Below, piece by piece: positions 15,806-24,556 of a stretch of DNA of 64,000 bases (positions within the stretch are counted from its first letter, which is position 1; each line of letters starts with the position of its first letter). The position numbers and the translations under genes are program-made. Where the stretch lies: the NCBI GenBank assembly GCA_964448675.1, contig CAYUZU010000005.1:1-64000 (forward strand), read 5' to 3'. The DNA comes from CAYUZU01 sp964448675. GTDB lineage: Bacteria; Planctomycetota; Phycisphaerae; UBA1845; Fen-1342. The notes under the pieces are model-generated. The model saw nothing but the letters and a program-made list of their open reading frames with translations, ran no database searches and was not told where the DNA came from.

Positions 15806-17146
15806 ATGGCCAAACGCCAACGCATCATGATGATTTCAACCCATGGCTATGTCGGTGCCGAAGCGGAATTCGGCAAGCCGGACACCGGCGGCCAGGTCGT
15901 CTACGTGCTCGAACTCAGCAAGTGTCTTGCTCGCCTCGGCTTCGAGGTCGATATTCTCACCCGCCGATTCGAGAAGCAGCCGCAGGCCGAGAAGGTTGCT
16001 GACCGCTGTCGCGTGCTGCGGTTCCCATGTGGCGGCAACGAGTTCATCCCGAAGGAGACGCTCTGGGAGCACATTCCGGAGTGGGTCGAGAACGTGCGCA
16101 GCTTCGTCAAGTCGAAGCGCCGCAAGTACATGGCGATCGTCAGCCACTACTGGGATGCGGCGATCGCGGGGCAGGCCCTGTCGGACCACCTGAACATCCC
16201 GCACGTCCATACGCCGCACTCCATCGGGGCGTGGAAGCGGGATAACATGGACGGCGACCCCGATGAGAACGAGCGCAAGTACAACTTCAAGCGTCGCATC
16301 CGCGAAGAGAAGATCGTCTATGACGCGTGCGACGGCCTCATCGCCACCACGCCGCAACAGCGCGACCTGCTCAGCGCTGGCGAGTATGACGAGCCGCTGG
16401 ACAAGATCTACGTGATTCCCCCGGGCTACGACGATGCGCGTTTCTTCCCGGTGTCGACGGCAACACGGGCAGCGTTGAAGAAAGACTACGGCTACGAGGG
16501 GCGAATCGTGCTGGCCCTGGGCCGCATGGCGCACAACAAGGGCTATGACCTGCTCATTCGCTCGATGGTGCCGGTGTTTCAGCGCGTCGAGGATGCCCGG
16601 CTGCTGTTGGCGGCCGGCTCGACGTCGCCATCCGCCCGCGAACGCGAGCAGGTGCAGGAGTTGAAGGATCTCGCCGCCGAGCTCGGCATTGCCGACCGCA
16701 TCATCTTCCACGATTACATCAGCGACGAAGACCTGCCGGACTATTACCGCCTGGCGGACGTGTTCGCGCTGAGCAGCCGGTATGAACCGTTCGGAATGAC
16801 CGCCGTCGAAGCCATGGCGTGCGGCACCCCGACGGTCGTGACGACCGAGGGCGGGCTCTGGGAGCAGGTGATCTACGGGCTCGAAGCGGTGTACGCCAAC
16901 CCGTTCGACCCGGAGGCGTACGGCCACGCGGTTTGCGCTGTGCTGCAACAGCCGCGGCTTTTCGCCCAGCTCAGCAAGTACGGCTCGCACAAGGCGCGGG
17001 CGGCGTTTACCTGGATGGGCATTGCCCAGCAAGTGCTCGGCGTGCTGTCAGGTCATCGCATGAAGAGCACCGGCAAGGGCCGCAGCGGGCCCGATTCCCT
17101 GACCGACCCCACCAGCGGTGATCCTGCGCTGGTCACCGCCAGTTGA
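15806..17146 (+). CDS. GT4 glycosyltransferase of the sucrose-/mannosylfructose-phosphate synthase type
   Basis: 446 residues. The N-terminal block 'MISTHGYVGAEAEFGKPDTGGQVVYVLELSK' is typical of sucrose synthase, sucrose-phosphate synthase and mannosylfructose-phosphate synthase. 'IPHVHTPHSIGAWKR' and the C-terminal GT-B donor site 'SSRYEPFGMTAVEAMACGTPTV' (E-x7-E motif) complete a GT4 enzyme. It likely transfers glucose or mannose from a nucleotide sugar to fructose-6-phosphate, making a compatible solute. A neighbouring phosphatase is not present, so the product is uncertain. AGGAGG lies 8 bases before ATG 15806, which rules out the longer ORF from 15755. Confidence 0.82.
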   Translation: MAKRQRIMMISTHGYVGAEAEFGKPDTGGQVVYVLELSKCLARLGFEVDILTRRFEKQPQAEKVADRCRVLRFPCGGNEFIPKETLWEHIPEWVENVRSFVKSKRRKYMAIVSHYWDAAIAGQALSDHLNIPHVHTPHSIGAWKRDNMDGDPDENERKYNFKRRIREEKIVYDACDGLIATTPQQRDLLSAGEYDEPLDKIYVIPPGYDDARFFPVSTATRAALKKDYGYEGRIVLALGRMAHNKGYDLLIRSMVPVFQRVEDARLLLAAGSTSPSAREREQVQELKDLAAELGIADRIIFHDYISDEDLPDYYRLADVFALSSRYEPFGMTAVEAMACGTPTVVTTEGGLWEQVIYGLEAVYANPFDPEAYGHAVCAVLQQPRLFAQLSKYGSHKARAAFTWMGIAQQVLGVLSGHRMKSTGKGRSGPDSLTDPTSGDPALVTAS

Positions 17147-17207
17147 GGGAGGCAGGGCGTCGGTCGGCAGGGAACGGGCCAGCCGTTGCGGCACCTGATC
17201 TTGACTA

Positions 17208-17429
17208 TCACGTGGCGGGGGCCGCCGCACGCGGTGCGCCGGCGTCAGGGACGCCGAGCTTGCGCAGAATCGTCATCGCGGGGCACCAGTTGGTGAAGGC
17301 GGACTGGAAGAGGTTCAGGCCGACAAAGGCGGTGAACAGGTACCAGTACGGGCTCACCCAGTGGCCCAGCGCGAGCGTCAGCAGAATGAAGCTACCCGCC
17401 ATCAGCCGCAAATAGCGTTCAACAGTCAT
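17208..17429 (-). CDS. DUF2892-like two-helix membrane protein
   Basis: 73 residues: 'TVERYLRLMAGSFILLTLAL' followed by a second membrane segment 'YWYLFTAFVGLNLFQSAF' and the conserved 'NWCPAMTILRKLGV'. This is the small inner-membrane unit also found attached to rhodanese domains (YgaP-type). Function unknown; often linked with sulfur chemistry. AAGGAG lies upstream of the ATG. Confidence 0.8.
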   Translation of the reverse strand: MTVERYLRLMAGSFILLTLALGHWVSPYWYLFTAFVGLNLFQSAFTNWCPAMTILRKLGVPDAGAPRAAAPAT

Positions 17430-17687
17430 GGTCGCGTTCTCCTTCCGTTGAGACGGTGCGGGACCAGGCGCCCCGCGCGGCGCTTACGTCGTAGCAACCC
17501 GCGTGCCGGAAAGTCGCGCGACAACGGGCAGCGGCACAGAATGCCCATAAGCGGTTTTCCAGAATATACTTATGTGAAGACACGCCATCGGAGCGGTGCG
17601 GCGAGAGGACGAGATTGTCCAGATCAACTGGTCATATCTGTCCGCATTGTCCAACTGTCCATTTGCCCTGAACACCCATAGCGCTGC

Positions 17688-18932
17688 CTATGCGGAAGCC
17701 CGCTGCCGCAGCGCGCGATACTGTTGCAGCACCCCCGGGAAAGGTGTCAGCGCCCGCTCCAAAATCCCCAGCGAGTACGCGATGCTCACCCCGTAATTGG
17801 TCATCGGCACGCCCGCCGCCCGACAACGGTCGATGCGTGATAGCACCTCGCGGCGATTCTGTGTGCATGCACCGCAATGAATCGCGAGGCGGTAGGGCGC
17901 GAGGTCTCGGGGGAAATCGTGCCCCTGCACGTGCGTGAAGTCGAGTTGGCCGCCGACATATTGCGTCAGCCAGCGCGGGATCTTCACCCGGCCGATGTCC
18001 TCGGTGATCGGGTGGTGACTGCACGCCTCGGCCACCAGCACCCGATCCCCGGGCGACAGATCGTCGATCGCCAGCGCCCCGCGTACAAAGGTCTGCAGAT
18101 CTCCCTTGAACCGTGCGAACAACATCGAAAACGAGGTCAGCGGCACATCGGTCGGGGTGTCCGCCGCCACCTTCAGGAACGCCTGTGAATCCGTGACCAC
18201 CAGGTTGGGTGGCTCGCGTAGGCGCCCAAGCGCATCGCGCAGCTCACGCTCCTTGACGACCAGGCAATAGGCATCGTTGTCCAGCAGGTCGCGAATCGAC
18301 TGCACTTGCGGCATGATCAGCCGGCCCTTCGGCGCTTCCTTGTCAATCGGCACGACCAAGACCGCCAGACCGCCGGGCGGCAACAGGTCGCCGAGAATCG
18401 TCGGCGACGCGATGAACTCCTCGGGCACGGTACGGATGAGTGCTTCGCGAACCGCCAAGACCCCATCGCCCGCGCTGGCAACCGTCTCGACGATGGGGAT
18501 CTTCGCCTCGCGCAGCCGCTCGAGCACCGCAGCGCTCGGCTGGCCGAGGTCGGTCTTGTTGAAGACAACGATGGCCGGCGTCTGTCGCGCGCGGAATTCT
18601 GCCAGCAGTTGATCCTCGAACTCGCTCCACGCACCGGCCGCGACAATCAACAAGGCCACGTCCGTACGGTCAATCACGGCGTGCGTACGCTCCACCCGCT
18701 GGGCACCAAGTGCGCCGACGTCGTCAATGCCGGCCGTGTCAATGAACAGCACCGGCCCGATTGGCAGCAACTCCATCGGCTTCTCGACGGGGTCGGTCGT
18801 CGTGCCGGCCACATCCGAGACGATCGCCGACGCCTGGCGCGTGATCGCATTCAACAGCGACGACTTGCCAACGTTGCGCCGGCCGAAAAGGCCGATGTGC
18901 AGCCGCAATCCTTTGGGCGTTGCCGTATTCAT
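17688..18932 (-). CDS. hydF: [FeFe] hydrogenase H-cluster maturation GTPase HydF
   Basis: 414 residues. The Era-like GTPase domain has 'GLFGRRNVGKSSLLNAI' (P-loop), the switch region 'DVAGTTTDPV' and 'FIDTAGIDD'. The C-terminal scaffold domain carries the cluster ligands: 'EACSHHPITEDIG' and, about 50 residues on, 'IHCGACTQNRRE'. HydF holds the diiron precursor built by HydE and HydG and delivers it to the apo-hydrogenase. Its start overlaps the aspartate ammonia-lyase stop as ATGA with GGAGG upstream, so the two are coupled. It is the last gene of the hydrogenase locus. Confidence 0.95.
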   Translation of the reverse strand: MNTATPKGLRLHIGLFGRRNVGKSSLLNAITRQASAIVSDVAGTTTDPVEKPMELLPIGPVLFIDTAGIDDVGALGAQRVERTHAVIDRTDVALLIVAAGAWSEFEDQLLAEFRARQTPAIVVFNKTDLGQPSAAVLERLREAKIPIVETVASAGDGVLAVREALIRTVPEEFIASPTILGDLLPPGGLAVLVVPIDKEAPKGRLIMPQVQSIRDLLDNDAYCLVVKERELRDALGRLREPPNLVVTDSQAFLKVAADTPTDVPLTSFSMLFARFKGDLQTFVRGALAIDDLSPGDRVLVAEACSHHPITEDIGRVKIPRWLTQYVGGQLDFTHVQGHDFPRDLAPYRLAIHCGACTQNRREVLSRIDRCRAAGVPMTNYGVSIAYSLGILERALTPFPGVLQQYRALRQRASA

Positions 18933-20338
18933 CGCTCGCGCCTCCGGACGAAGCCCAGGCGATTCACGGCCTCGGGCGAAACGAGCTGATCGAATTGCTC
19001 GGGGCTGAGCAGTCCTTGTTCGATAGCGACGTCGCGAACGGATTTGCTCTCGTCGCGTGCGGTCCGGGCGACGGCCTGCGCCCGGTCATACCCCAGGTCG
19101 GCCACCAGCGCCGTCACGGTCGCCGTCGCGGCAGCGACGTGCTGCCGGCAGCGCTCTTCGTTGGCGGTGATGTCGAGGACGCACCGCTCGCGCAGGATTT
19201 CGCACGCCCGGGTCAGCAGGTCGAGGCTGTCGAGCAGCGCATCCGCCACCAGTGGCAGAAACGCGTTCAGCTCGAGATTGCCCGACGCGCACGCCTGCGT
19301 GATCGCCTGATCGTGCGCCATCGCTACCAGCGCCGCCTGGGACACCGCCTCCGGAATCACCGGATTCACCTTGTTCGGCATGATGGAAGACCCGGCCTGC
19401 CGCGGTGGCAGGTGAATCTCGCCAATGCCGGCCTCCGGACCCGACGACAGCAGACGCAGGTCGGAGCACACCTTCAGCAGGTTCGCCGCACATGCCTTCA
19501 GAATGCCGCTGACTTCGACGAAGACGTCGACGTTCTGCGTGGCCTCGACGAGATTCTCCGCCCGCGCCAACCCCAGCGACGTGATCTCGCGCAGTTGATC
19601 GACCACCCCGAAGATGAACTCGCGCGGCGCCGCCAGGCCGGTGCCAATCGCCGTCCCCCCCAGGTTCACGACGCGCAGCCGCTCTTCGCACTTGTAGACG
19701 CGCCAACGATCTCGACCGAACGCTTCGGCATAGGCGGCCATCTCCCGGCCGAGCGTGGTCAGCACGGCGTCCTGGAGCTGGGTGCGGCCCACCTTCACGA
19801 CGTGCGCCAGGGCCGTTTCCTGGTTCTGAAACGCCTCGACCATGGCCACGATTTCATGCTCCAATGCGCGCAGTCGCCAGATCGCGGCCACCTTCAGCGC
19901 CGTCGGATACGTATCGTTGGTCGATTGGTGCAGGTTGACATGATCCAGCGGGCCGACGATCTCGTATGCACCCGGCGTCTGCCCGAGGATTTGCAGCGCC
20001 CGATTGGCAAGCACCTCGTTGACGTTCATGTTGGTCGACGTGCCCGCGCCCCCCTGCAACGCGTCGACCACGACATGACGATCCAGGTGGCCCGCGATCA
20101 TCTCCTGGCACGCGGCCTCGATCGCTTCGGCCACCTCCGCCGTTACGTAGCCCAACGCACGGTTGGTGCGCGCACATGCGAGCTTCACCGCGCCGTACGC
20201 ATGAACCAGCTCGGGATGCACCGGCCGCCGGGCAAGCGGAAAATTCTCCACCGCGCGGATGGTATGGATGCCGTGCAGGGCGTCCGCCGGTAGCTGACGC
20301 GTGCCCAACATGTCGGTTTCGATGCGGAAAGCAGCCAT
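18929..20338 (-). CDS. aspA: Aspartate ammonia-lyase (aspartase) within the maturase operon
   Basis: 469 residues of the fumarase/aspartase superfamily. 'RAVENFPLARRPVHPELVHAYGAVKLA' at the start, 'GGAGTSTNMNVNEVLANRA', 'HVNLHQSTNDTYPTALK' and the signature 'GSSIMPNKVNPVIPE' with the catalytic Ser loop are all present, and the sequence fits aspartase better than fumarase. It converts L-aspartate to fumarate and ammonia. It lies between hydG and hydF; aspartase genes occur beside hydEFG in other anaerobes, and I infer a role in supplying ammonia for the azadithiolate bridge. The start at 20338 is chosen from homology; there is no clear ribosome site and the frame is open to 20407. Confidence 0.9.
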   Translation of the reverse strand: MAAFRIETDMLGTRQLPADALHGIHTIRAVENFPLARRPVHPELVHAYGAVKLACARTNRALGYVTAEVAEAIEAACQEMIAGHLDRHVVVDALQGGAGTSTNMNVNEVLANRALQILGQTPGAYEIVGPLDHVNLHQSTNDTYPTALKVAAIWRLRALEHEIVAMVEAFQNQETALAHVVKVGRTQLQDAVLTTLGREMAAYAEAFGRDRWRVYKCEERLRVVNLGGTAIGTGLAAPREFIFGVVDQLREITSLGLARAENLVEATQNVDVFVEVSGILKACAANLLKVCSDLRLLSSGPEAGIGEIHLPPRQAGSSIMPNKVNPVIPEAVSQAALVAMAHDQAITQACASGNLELNAFLPLVADALLDSLDLLTRACEILRERCVLDITANEERCRQHVAAATATVTALVADLGYDRAQAVARTARDESKSVRDVAIEQGLLSPEQFDQLVSPEAVNRLGFVRRRER

Positions 20339-20469
20339 GTCAATTGCCAATGAACAACGATCAATGATCAGTGCATGACGCGTGAGCTTGACCGAGGGCT
20401 GTTGCAAAATGCACTTTGCGTGTTTCTCTTGAGACTGCCAACTGAAGACGAACGGCTGTTGCTACCTCG

Positions 20470-21894
20470 TCAGAAGTAAAGGTCGCGAGCGTCGCTACTC
20501 TTGATCTGCCGTAGCCGCGATTCGACCGCCTCGCGCAGCTTCGCATTATCCACTTTTTCCAGCTCGGCCGCGATGTGTTTCTCGCCGGCGGCCAACGTCT
20601 GATCCGAAGCGTAATCCACCAGGTACTCCATCAGCGTCGTCAGCGCATTGGGGGTGCAGAACTTCTGGATGAAACCGGGGATCGCGAACTCCATGAAATG
20701 CTCACCGGTGCGCCCCAGCCGATAGCACGCCGTGCAGAAGCTCGGCGTGTACCCGTCCTCGAGCAGCTCGCGCATGACCTCATCCAGCGAGCGGATGTCC
20801 GCGATCTGGAATTGCTCACGCTGCGGACACTGCGGCTGGTTTCGTTCGGTGTAGCCGCCCAACTCGATCCGTGTGCCGGCGTCGATCTGCGAGACGCCGA
20901 AGGCCATCACCTCGCGGCGCAACGCGGCCCGCTCGCGCGCCGTCAGAATCAGCCCCGTGTACGGCACAGCGAGCCTTAGAATCGCAATCAGCCGCTTGAA
21001 GTCATGATCGCTGACGAGGTAGCGGTCGTCGAGCTGAATGCCCCACGCCGGCTGAATCCGCGGAAAGCTGATCGTGTGCGGCCCAACGCCGAAACGCTGC
21101 TGCATGTGGTGCGCGTGCGTGATCAGCCCCAGCACCTCGAAGCGCCAATCGTAGAGCCCGAACAACGCGCCCACGCCCACGTCGTCGATGCCGGCCTGCT
21201 GGGCACGGTCGAGCGCGTCGAGCCGATACAGGTAATCGCCCTTGCGCGTGTCGGCGGGATGAAAACGCGCGTACGTCTCGTGGTGGTAGGTTTCCTGGAA
21301 GACCTGGTACGTGCCGATGCCAGCTTCGCGAACGACGCGGTAGCCGTCCACGTCGAGCGGGGCCGCATTTATATTCACCCGGCGAATGTCACCATGCCCG
21401 ATCTTCGTGTCGTACACCGTGCGCACCGCATTCGCGACAAATTCGGCGTTGTAATTCGGGTGCTCGCCGAACACGAGAATCAGCCGCTTGTGGCCTTCCT
21501 GCTCCAGCGCGGCGACCTGTTGCCGCAATTCGTCGAAGCCCAGCGTGCGGCGGACAACGCCCGGGTTCGACCGGCGAAACGCACAATACTGACAGTCATT
21601 GGTGCACAGATTCCCCACGTACAGCGGCGCAAACAGCACGATGCGATTGCCGTATACGTCGCGCTTGAGCTGTCGCGCCGTGGCGAAGATGCGCTCCGCC
21701 TGCTCGGGTGCGTCCGCCCGCAGCAAGACCGCCGTCTCGTCAACCGATAGCGGCGTCTTGGCCAGGCTCTTGGCAATGACATCCTCGAGCTGCGCGTCGT
21801 CCGGTCGCGGACCTTCCAGCAGTGACTGCAAATGGGCATCATCAATGAAATCGACGGCCCCATCACTCAGGGTCAGGGCGGGCAGGGTACTCAT
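20470..21894 (-). CDS. hydG: [FeFe] hydrogenase maturase HydG (radical SAM tyrosine lyase)
   Basis: 474 residues. The radical-SAM cluster motif is 'LCTNDCQYCAFRRSN' (C-x3-C-x2-C). The C-terminal auxiliary cluster ligands are in 'SFCTACYRLGRTGEHFMEF' and 'QKFCTPNALTTLMEYL'. HydG cleaves tyrosine to p-cresol plus CO and cyanide on an iron centre, supplying the diatomic ligands of the H-cluster. AAGGAGG precedes the ATG, which overlaps the hydE stop as ATGA. Confidence 0.96.
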   Translation of the reverse strand: MSTLPALTLSDGAVDFIDDAHLQSLLEGPRPDDAQLEDVIAKSLAKTPLSVDETAVLLRADAPEQAERIFATARQLKRDVYGNRIVLFAPLYVGNLCTNDCQYCAFRRSNPGVVRRTLGFDELRQQVAALEQEGHKRLILVFGEHPNYNAEFVANAVRTVYDTKIGHGDIRRVNINAAPLDVDGYRVVREAGIGTYQVFQETYHHETYARFHPADTRKGDYLYRLDALDRAQQAGIDDVGVGALFGLYDWRFEVLGLITHAHHMQQRFGVGPHTISFPRIQPAWGIQLDDRYLVSDHDFKRLIAILRLAVPYTGLILTARERAALRREVMAFGVSQIDAGTRIELGGYTERNQPQCPQREQFQIADIRSLDEVMRELLEDGYTPSFCTACYRLGRTGEHFMEFAIPGFIQKFCTPNALTTLMEYLVDYASDQTLAAGEKHIAAELEKVDNAKLREAVESRLRQIKSSDARDLYF

Positions 21895-22976
21895 GCCGGC
21901 CTCCTTTCATATTCGGCGGACCGCGCCTGCTGCCGCTGCCGCCAGTTGGGCGACGGGCCGGGGCCGGTCGCGATCGACCGGCCAACCGCCGCGAGTTGCT
22001 CCCGCAAAGCGGCAACGGTCGCGGCCGGATCCTCACAGAAGCAGGCTTTGCCGGGATAGATTTCGTACATCTTGCGATAGTGCGCGGGCGTCACGTTGGG
22101 CATGACTACGTTCGCGCCACGCCGCAGGCCCAGGAGCTGGCCATGTTCGCGGCTGATCGTCGCCAGCGCCGTGGTGCTGGGGATGTTGGCCCGTGGGCAC
22201 ATCAGTCGCGCCAACGCGACCACCTTGCACGCCGTCAGCTCATCGTTCGGCACCTGCCGGTCGGATGCCAAAGGTGCCGGGCCGGCGCCGCGCGCCAGCG
22301 GTGTGTCCGGATGCGGGATGAACGGCCCGACGCCGATCATGTCGAGGTCGAGATCGCGAAACAGGCCGAGGTCATTCGCCACATCATCATGGGACTGCCC
22401 AGGAATGCCGATCATCACGCCGCTGCCAACCTCGTAGCCGAGCTCACGCAGCATCCTGAGCAACGCAATGCGGTCGCAGGTATGGTTGGACCGCGGCGGG
22501 TGGATTGCCTCGAACAGGCGCCGATTGGATGTTTCGAAACGAATCAGGTAACGGTCGGCGCCGGCGCGCCGCCAGGCCTCCAGTTCGGCCGGCTCGCGCT
22601 CACCCAGGCTCAGCGTTACGGCGAGGCCGGTCTCACGCTTGATCATCCGTACCAGCTCACTGACGAATGCCGTGTCCAGTCCCGCATCTTCGCCAGCCTG
22701 CATGACCACGGTGCCGCACCCGAGCGACTTGGCGCGCCGGGCGGCATCGAGCACCTCATCGGCGGTCATGCGATAGCGTGGCAGGCCGCGTTGATCGGCC
22801 CGAATCCCACAATACAGACAGTGCCGTGCGCAGTGGTTCGATAACTCGATCAGCCCCCGGAGATGAACCTCATCCCCCACGCCGGCGCGGCGAGCGTCGT
22901 CCGCCTGCTGCCAGAGCAGCTCGAGACGGGCGGGATCAGCCTCCCGCAGCCACGTCAGCCGTTGGTGGTGATTCAT
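21891..22976 (-). CDS. hydE: [FeFe] hydrogenase maturase HydE (radical SAM)
   Basis: 361 residues. 'GLIELSNHCARHCLYCGIRADQR' gives the C-x3-C-x2-C radical-SAM site. 'RFETSNRRLFEAIHP' and 'VGSGVMIGIPGQSHDDVANDL' are typical of HydE rather than BioB. HydE acts on the iron-CO-CN synthon from HydG to build the diiron precursor. GGAGGAG precedes the start. The first 41 bases overlap the 3' end of the receiver-kinase gene and the stop overlaps hydG, placing all three in one transcript. Confidence 0.95.
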   Translation of the reverse strand: MNHHQRLTWLREADPARLELLWQQADDARRAGVGDEVHLRGLIELSNHCARHCLYCGIRADQRGLPRYRMTADEVLDAARRAKSLGCGTVVMQAGEDAGLDTAFVSELVRMIKRETGLAVTLSLGEREPAELEAWRRAGADRYLIRFETSNRRLFEAIHPPRSNHTCDRIALLRMLRELGYEVGSGVMIGIPGQSHDDVANDLGLFRDLDLDMIGVGPFIPHPDTPLARGAGPAPLASDRQVPNDELTACKVVALARLMCPRANIPSTTALATISREHGQLLGLRRGANVVMPNVTPAHYRKMYEIYPGKACFCEDPAATVAALREQLAAVGRSIATGPGPSPNWRQRQQARSAEYERRPA

Positions 22977-24117
22977 CCGTAGACTCCTCCGGCTCGATGT
23001 GCCGGTACAGCGTCACGCTGAACGTGCTACCGACGTCCGGCGTGCTGTCGACCCGGGCGCGGCCCTTGTAGAGCTGCGCGATCTTCTTGACGATCGACAG
23101 CCCGAGGCCGCTGCCTTCGATGTCGCGGGTCTTCTCGTTCTTGATGCGGGCAAAGTCCTTGAACAGCTTGTCTTTTTCCTCCGGCGTCAGGCCGATGCCG
23201 GTGTCGCGGACGGCGACCGTGATCCAGTCGTTATCGCCGCTGAGCCGCACCTCAACCTCGCCGTTGTCACGGTTGTACTTCACCGCGTTGGACACGAGGT
23301 TGTTGAGCACGATCTCGATTTCGCCGCGATCGGCGTGCAGCGTCAGCGGCCCACTCGTGTTCAGATCGAGGCGGATGCCGCGTTCCTCGGCCCGCAACCG
23401 CACGCTGTCGAGGGCCGCCCGGGCGCAGTCCGCGACGTCGACTTCGCTGAATTCGCGCACCTTCTGGCCCGACTCGATGCGCGTCATGTCAAGCAGGTCG
23501 GCAATCAACTTCCGCATGCCCGCCGCCCGGGCCAGCGACCGCACGACAATGTGATCATATTTGTCGAGCTGGTCGCCGGCCACGCGGTTCTTCAGCAGGT
23601 CCAGGTAGCTCTCGATCGCCGCCAGTGGCGACTTGAGCTCGTGCCCGAGCACGCGAATGAAATCGAAGCGGATGCGGCGCTTTTCCTCGGCCAGCCGGCG
23701 GGCCTGGCGCTGGGTAATCAAATGGCCGGCGGCCTTGCGAATCGTCTCCTTGAGCTCATCGGGCGTGAACGGCTTGGCGATGAAGTCGAACGCGCCGGAC
23801 TTGGTCGCCCGCACGGCCGTCTCGATCGTCGCGAACGCGGTGATCATGATGATCAGCATGTCGTGCTCGCGCTGGTTGAGTGCTTCGAGCACGTCGATGC
23901 CGGTGATCCCGCCCAGCTTGTGATCCAACAGCATCAGATCGAACGACTGGTCCGCGAGGATCTCCAGGGCGCGTTCGCCGCTGTCGGCCGTCTCGATCTC
24001 GAAGCGCGTTTCCCCCTCGATCTCCGGCAGATCAACGGTAAAGTTCCGCAGCGCGCGGCTGATGCTGTGCCGCATGCCGGGCTCGTCGTCCACGACCAGG
24101 ACGCGCAAGATGTCCAT
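22936..24117 (-). CDS. Receiver-histidine kinase hybrid (REC-HisKA-HATPase)
   Basis: 393 residues, no membrane segment. Residues 4-125 are a receiver domain with the acidic pair in 'VVDDEP', phospho-acceptor Asp at about 65 ('LMLLDHKLGG') and the Lys in 'AKPF'. Residues ~150-215 are the dimerisation/phospho-acceptor domain with His at about 159 ('VLGHELKSPLAAIESYLDLL'). The C-terminus is an HATPase with 'NNLVSNAVKYNRDNGEV', 'VRDTGIGLTPEE' and 'GSGLGLSIVKKI'. This is a soluble kinase whose input is a receiver, so it should be an intermediate of a phosphorelay. It sits between a stand-alone receiver and hydE. Confidence 0.88.
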   Translation of the reverse strand: MDILRVLVVDDEPGMRHSISRALRNFTVDLPEIEGETRFEIETADSGERALEILADQSFDLMLLDHKLGGITGIDVLEALNQREHDMLIIMITAFATIETAVRATKSGAFDFIAKPFTPDELKETIRKAAGHLITQRQARRLAEEKRRIRFDFIRVLGHELKSPLAAIESYLDLLKNRVAGDQLDKYDHIVVRSLARAAGMRKLIADLLDMTRIESGQKVREFSEVDVADCARAALDSVRLRAEERGIRLDLNTSGPLTLHADRGEIEIVLNNLVSNAVKYNRDNGEVEVRLSGDNDWITVAVRDTGIGLTPEEKDKLFKDFARIKNEKTRDIEGSGLGLSIVKKIAQLYKGRARVDSTPDVGSTFSVTLYRHIEPEESTDESPPTADVAAGG

Positions 24118-24147
24118 TCGTTCGCTCCCGCTTCGCCTGTGGTCAAT

Positions 24148-24534
24148 TCACGCCGGCAAGAGCCGATTCAGCTCGCGCTGCAACTGCTCGAAGCGCACCG
24201 GCTTGGCCAGGAATGCGTCCGCCTTGATCCAGGCGCGCTCGTCTTCGGTGCCGGCGTCGAAGTCCAGCCCTGTCTCGCTGGTGACGGCGCTGACCATGAT
24301 CACCGGGATCGACGCGTCCTGCTGCTTGATGTCGAAGCACAGGCCGAAGCCCCCGTCTGTCTCTTCCATCATCAGATCGATGATGGCCGCGTCGGGCTTC
24401 TGCTCGTCCAGCCGGGCCTTGGCATCCACGACACCCTCGGCCGTGGTCACGTCGTACCCGGCTGCCTGCAACTGCATCTGCATCGTCAGCAGATAATCGC
24501 GATCATCATCAACCAGCAGAATTCGCTTGCTCAT
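24148..24534 (-). CDS. Stand-alone response regulator receiver domain
   Basis: 128 residues, one CheY-like domain: 'ILLVDDDRDYLL', phospho-acceptor Asp at about 53 ('AAIIDLMMEETDG'), 'VIMVSAVTSE' and 'AFLAKPVRFEQL'. There is no DNA-binding domain, so it should work by protein contact or as a phosphate shuttle. The start at 24534 has GGAAGG 9 bases upstream. It is encoded between the hydrogenase-like sensor kinase and the receiver-kinase, and may carry phosphate between them. Confidence 0.88.
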   Translation of the reverse strand: MSKRILLVDDDRDYLLTMQMQLQAAGYDVTTAEGVVDAKARLDEQKPDAAIIDLMMEETDGGFGLCFDIKQQDASIPVIMVSAVTSETGLDFDAGTEDERAWIKADAFLAKPVRFEQLQRELNRLLPA

Positions 24535-24556
24535 GGTTTGTGTACCTTCCAAAGGG

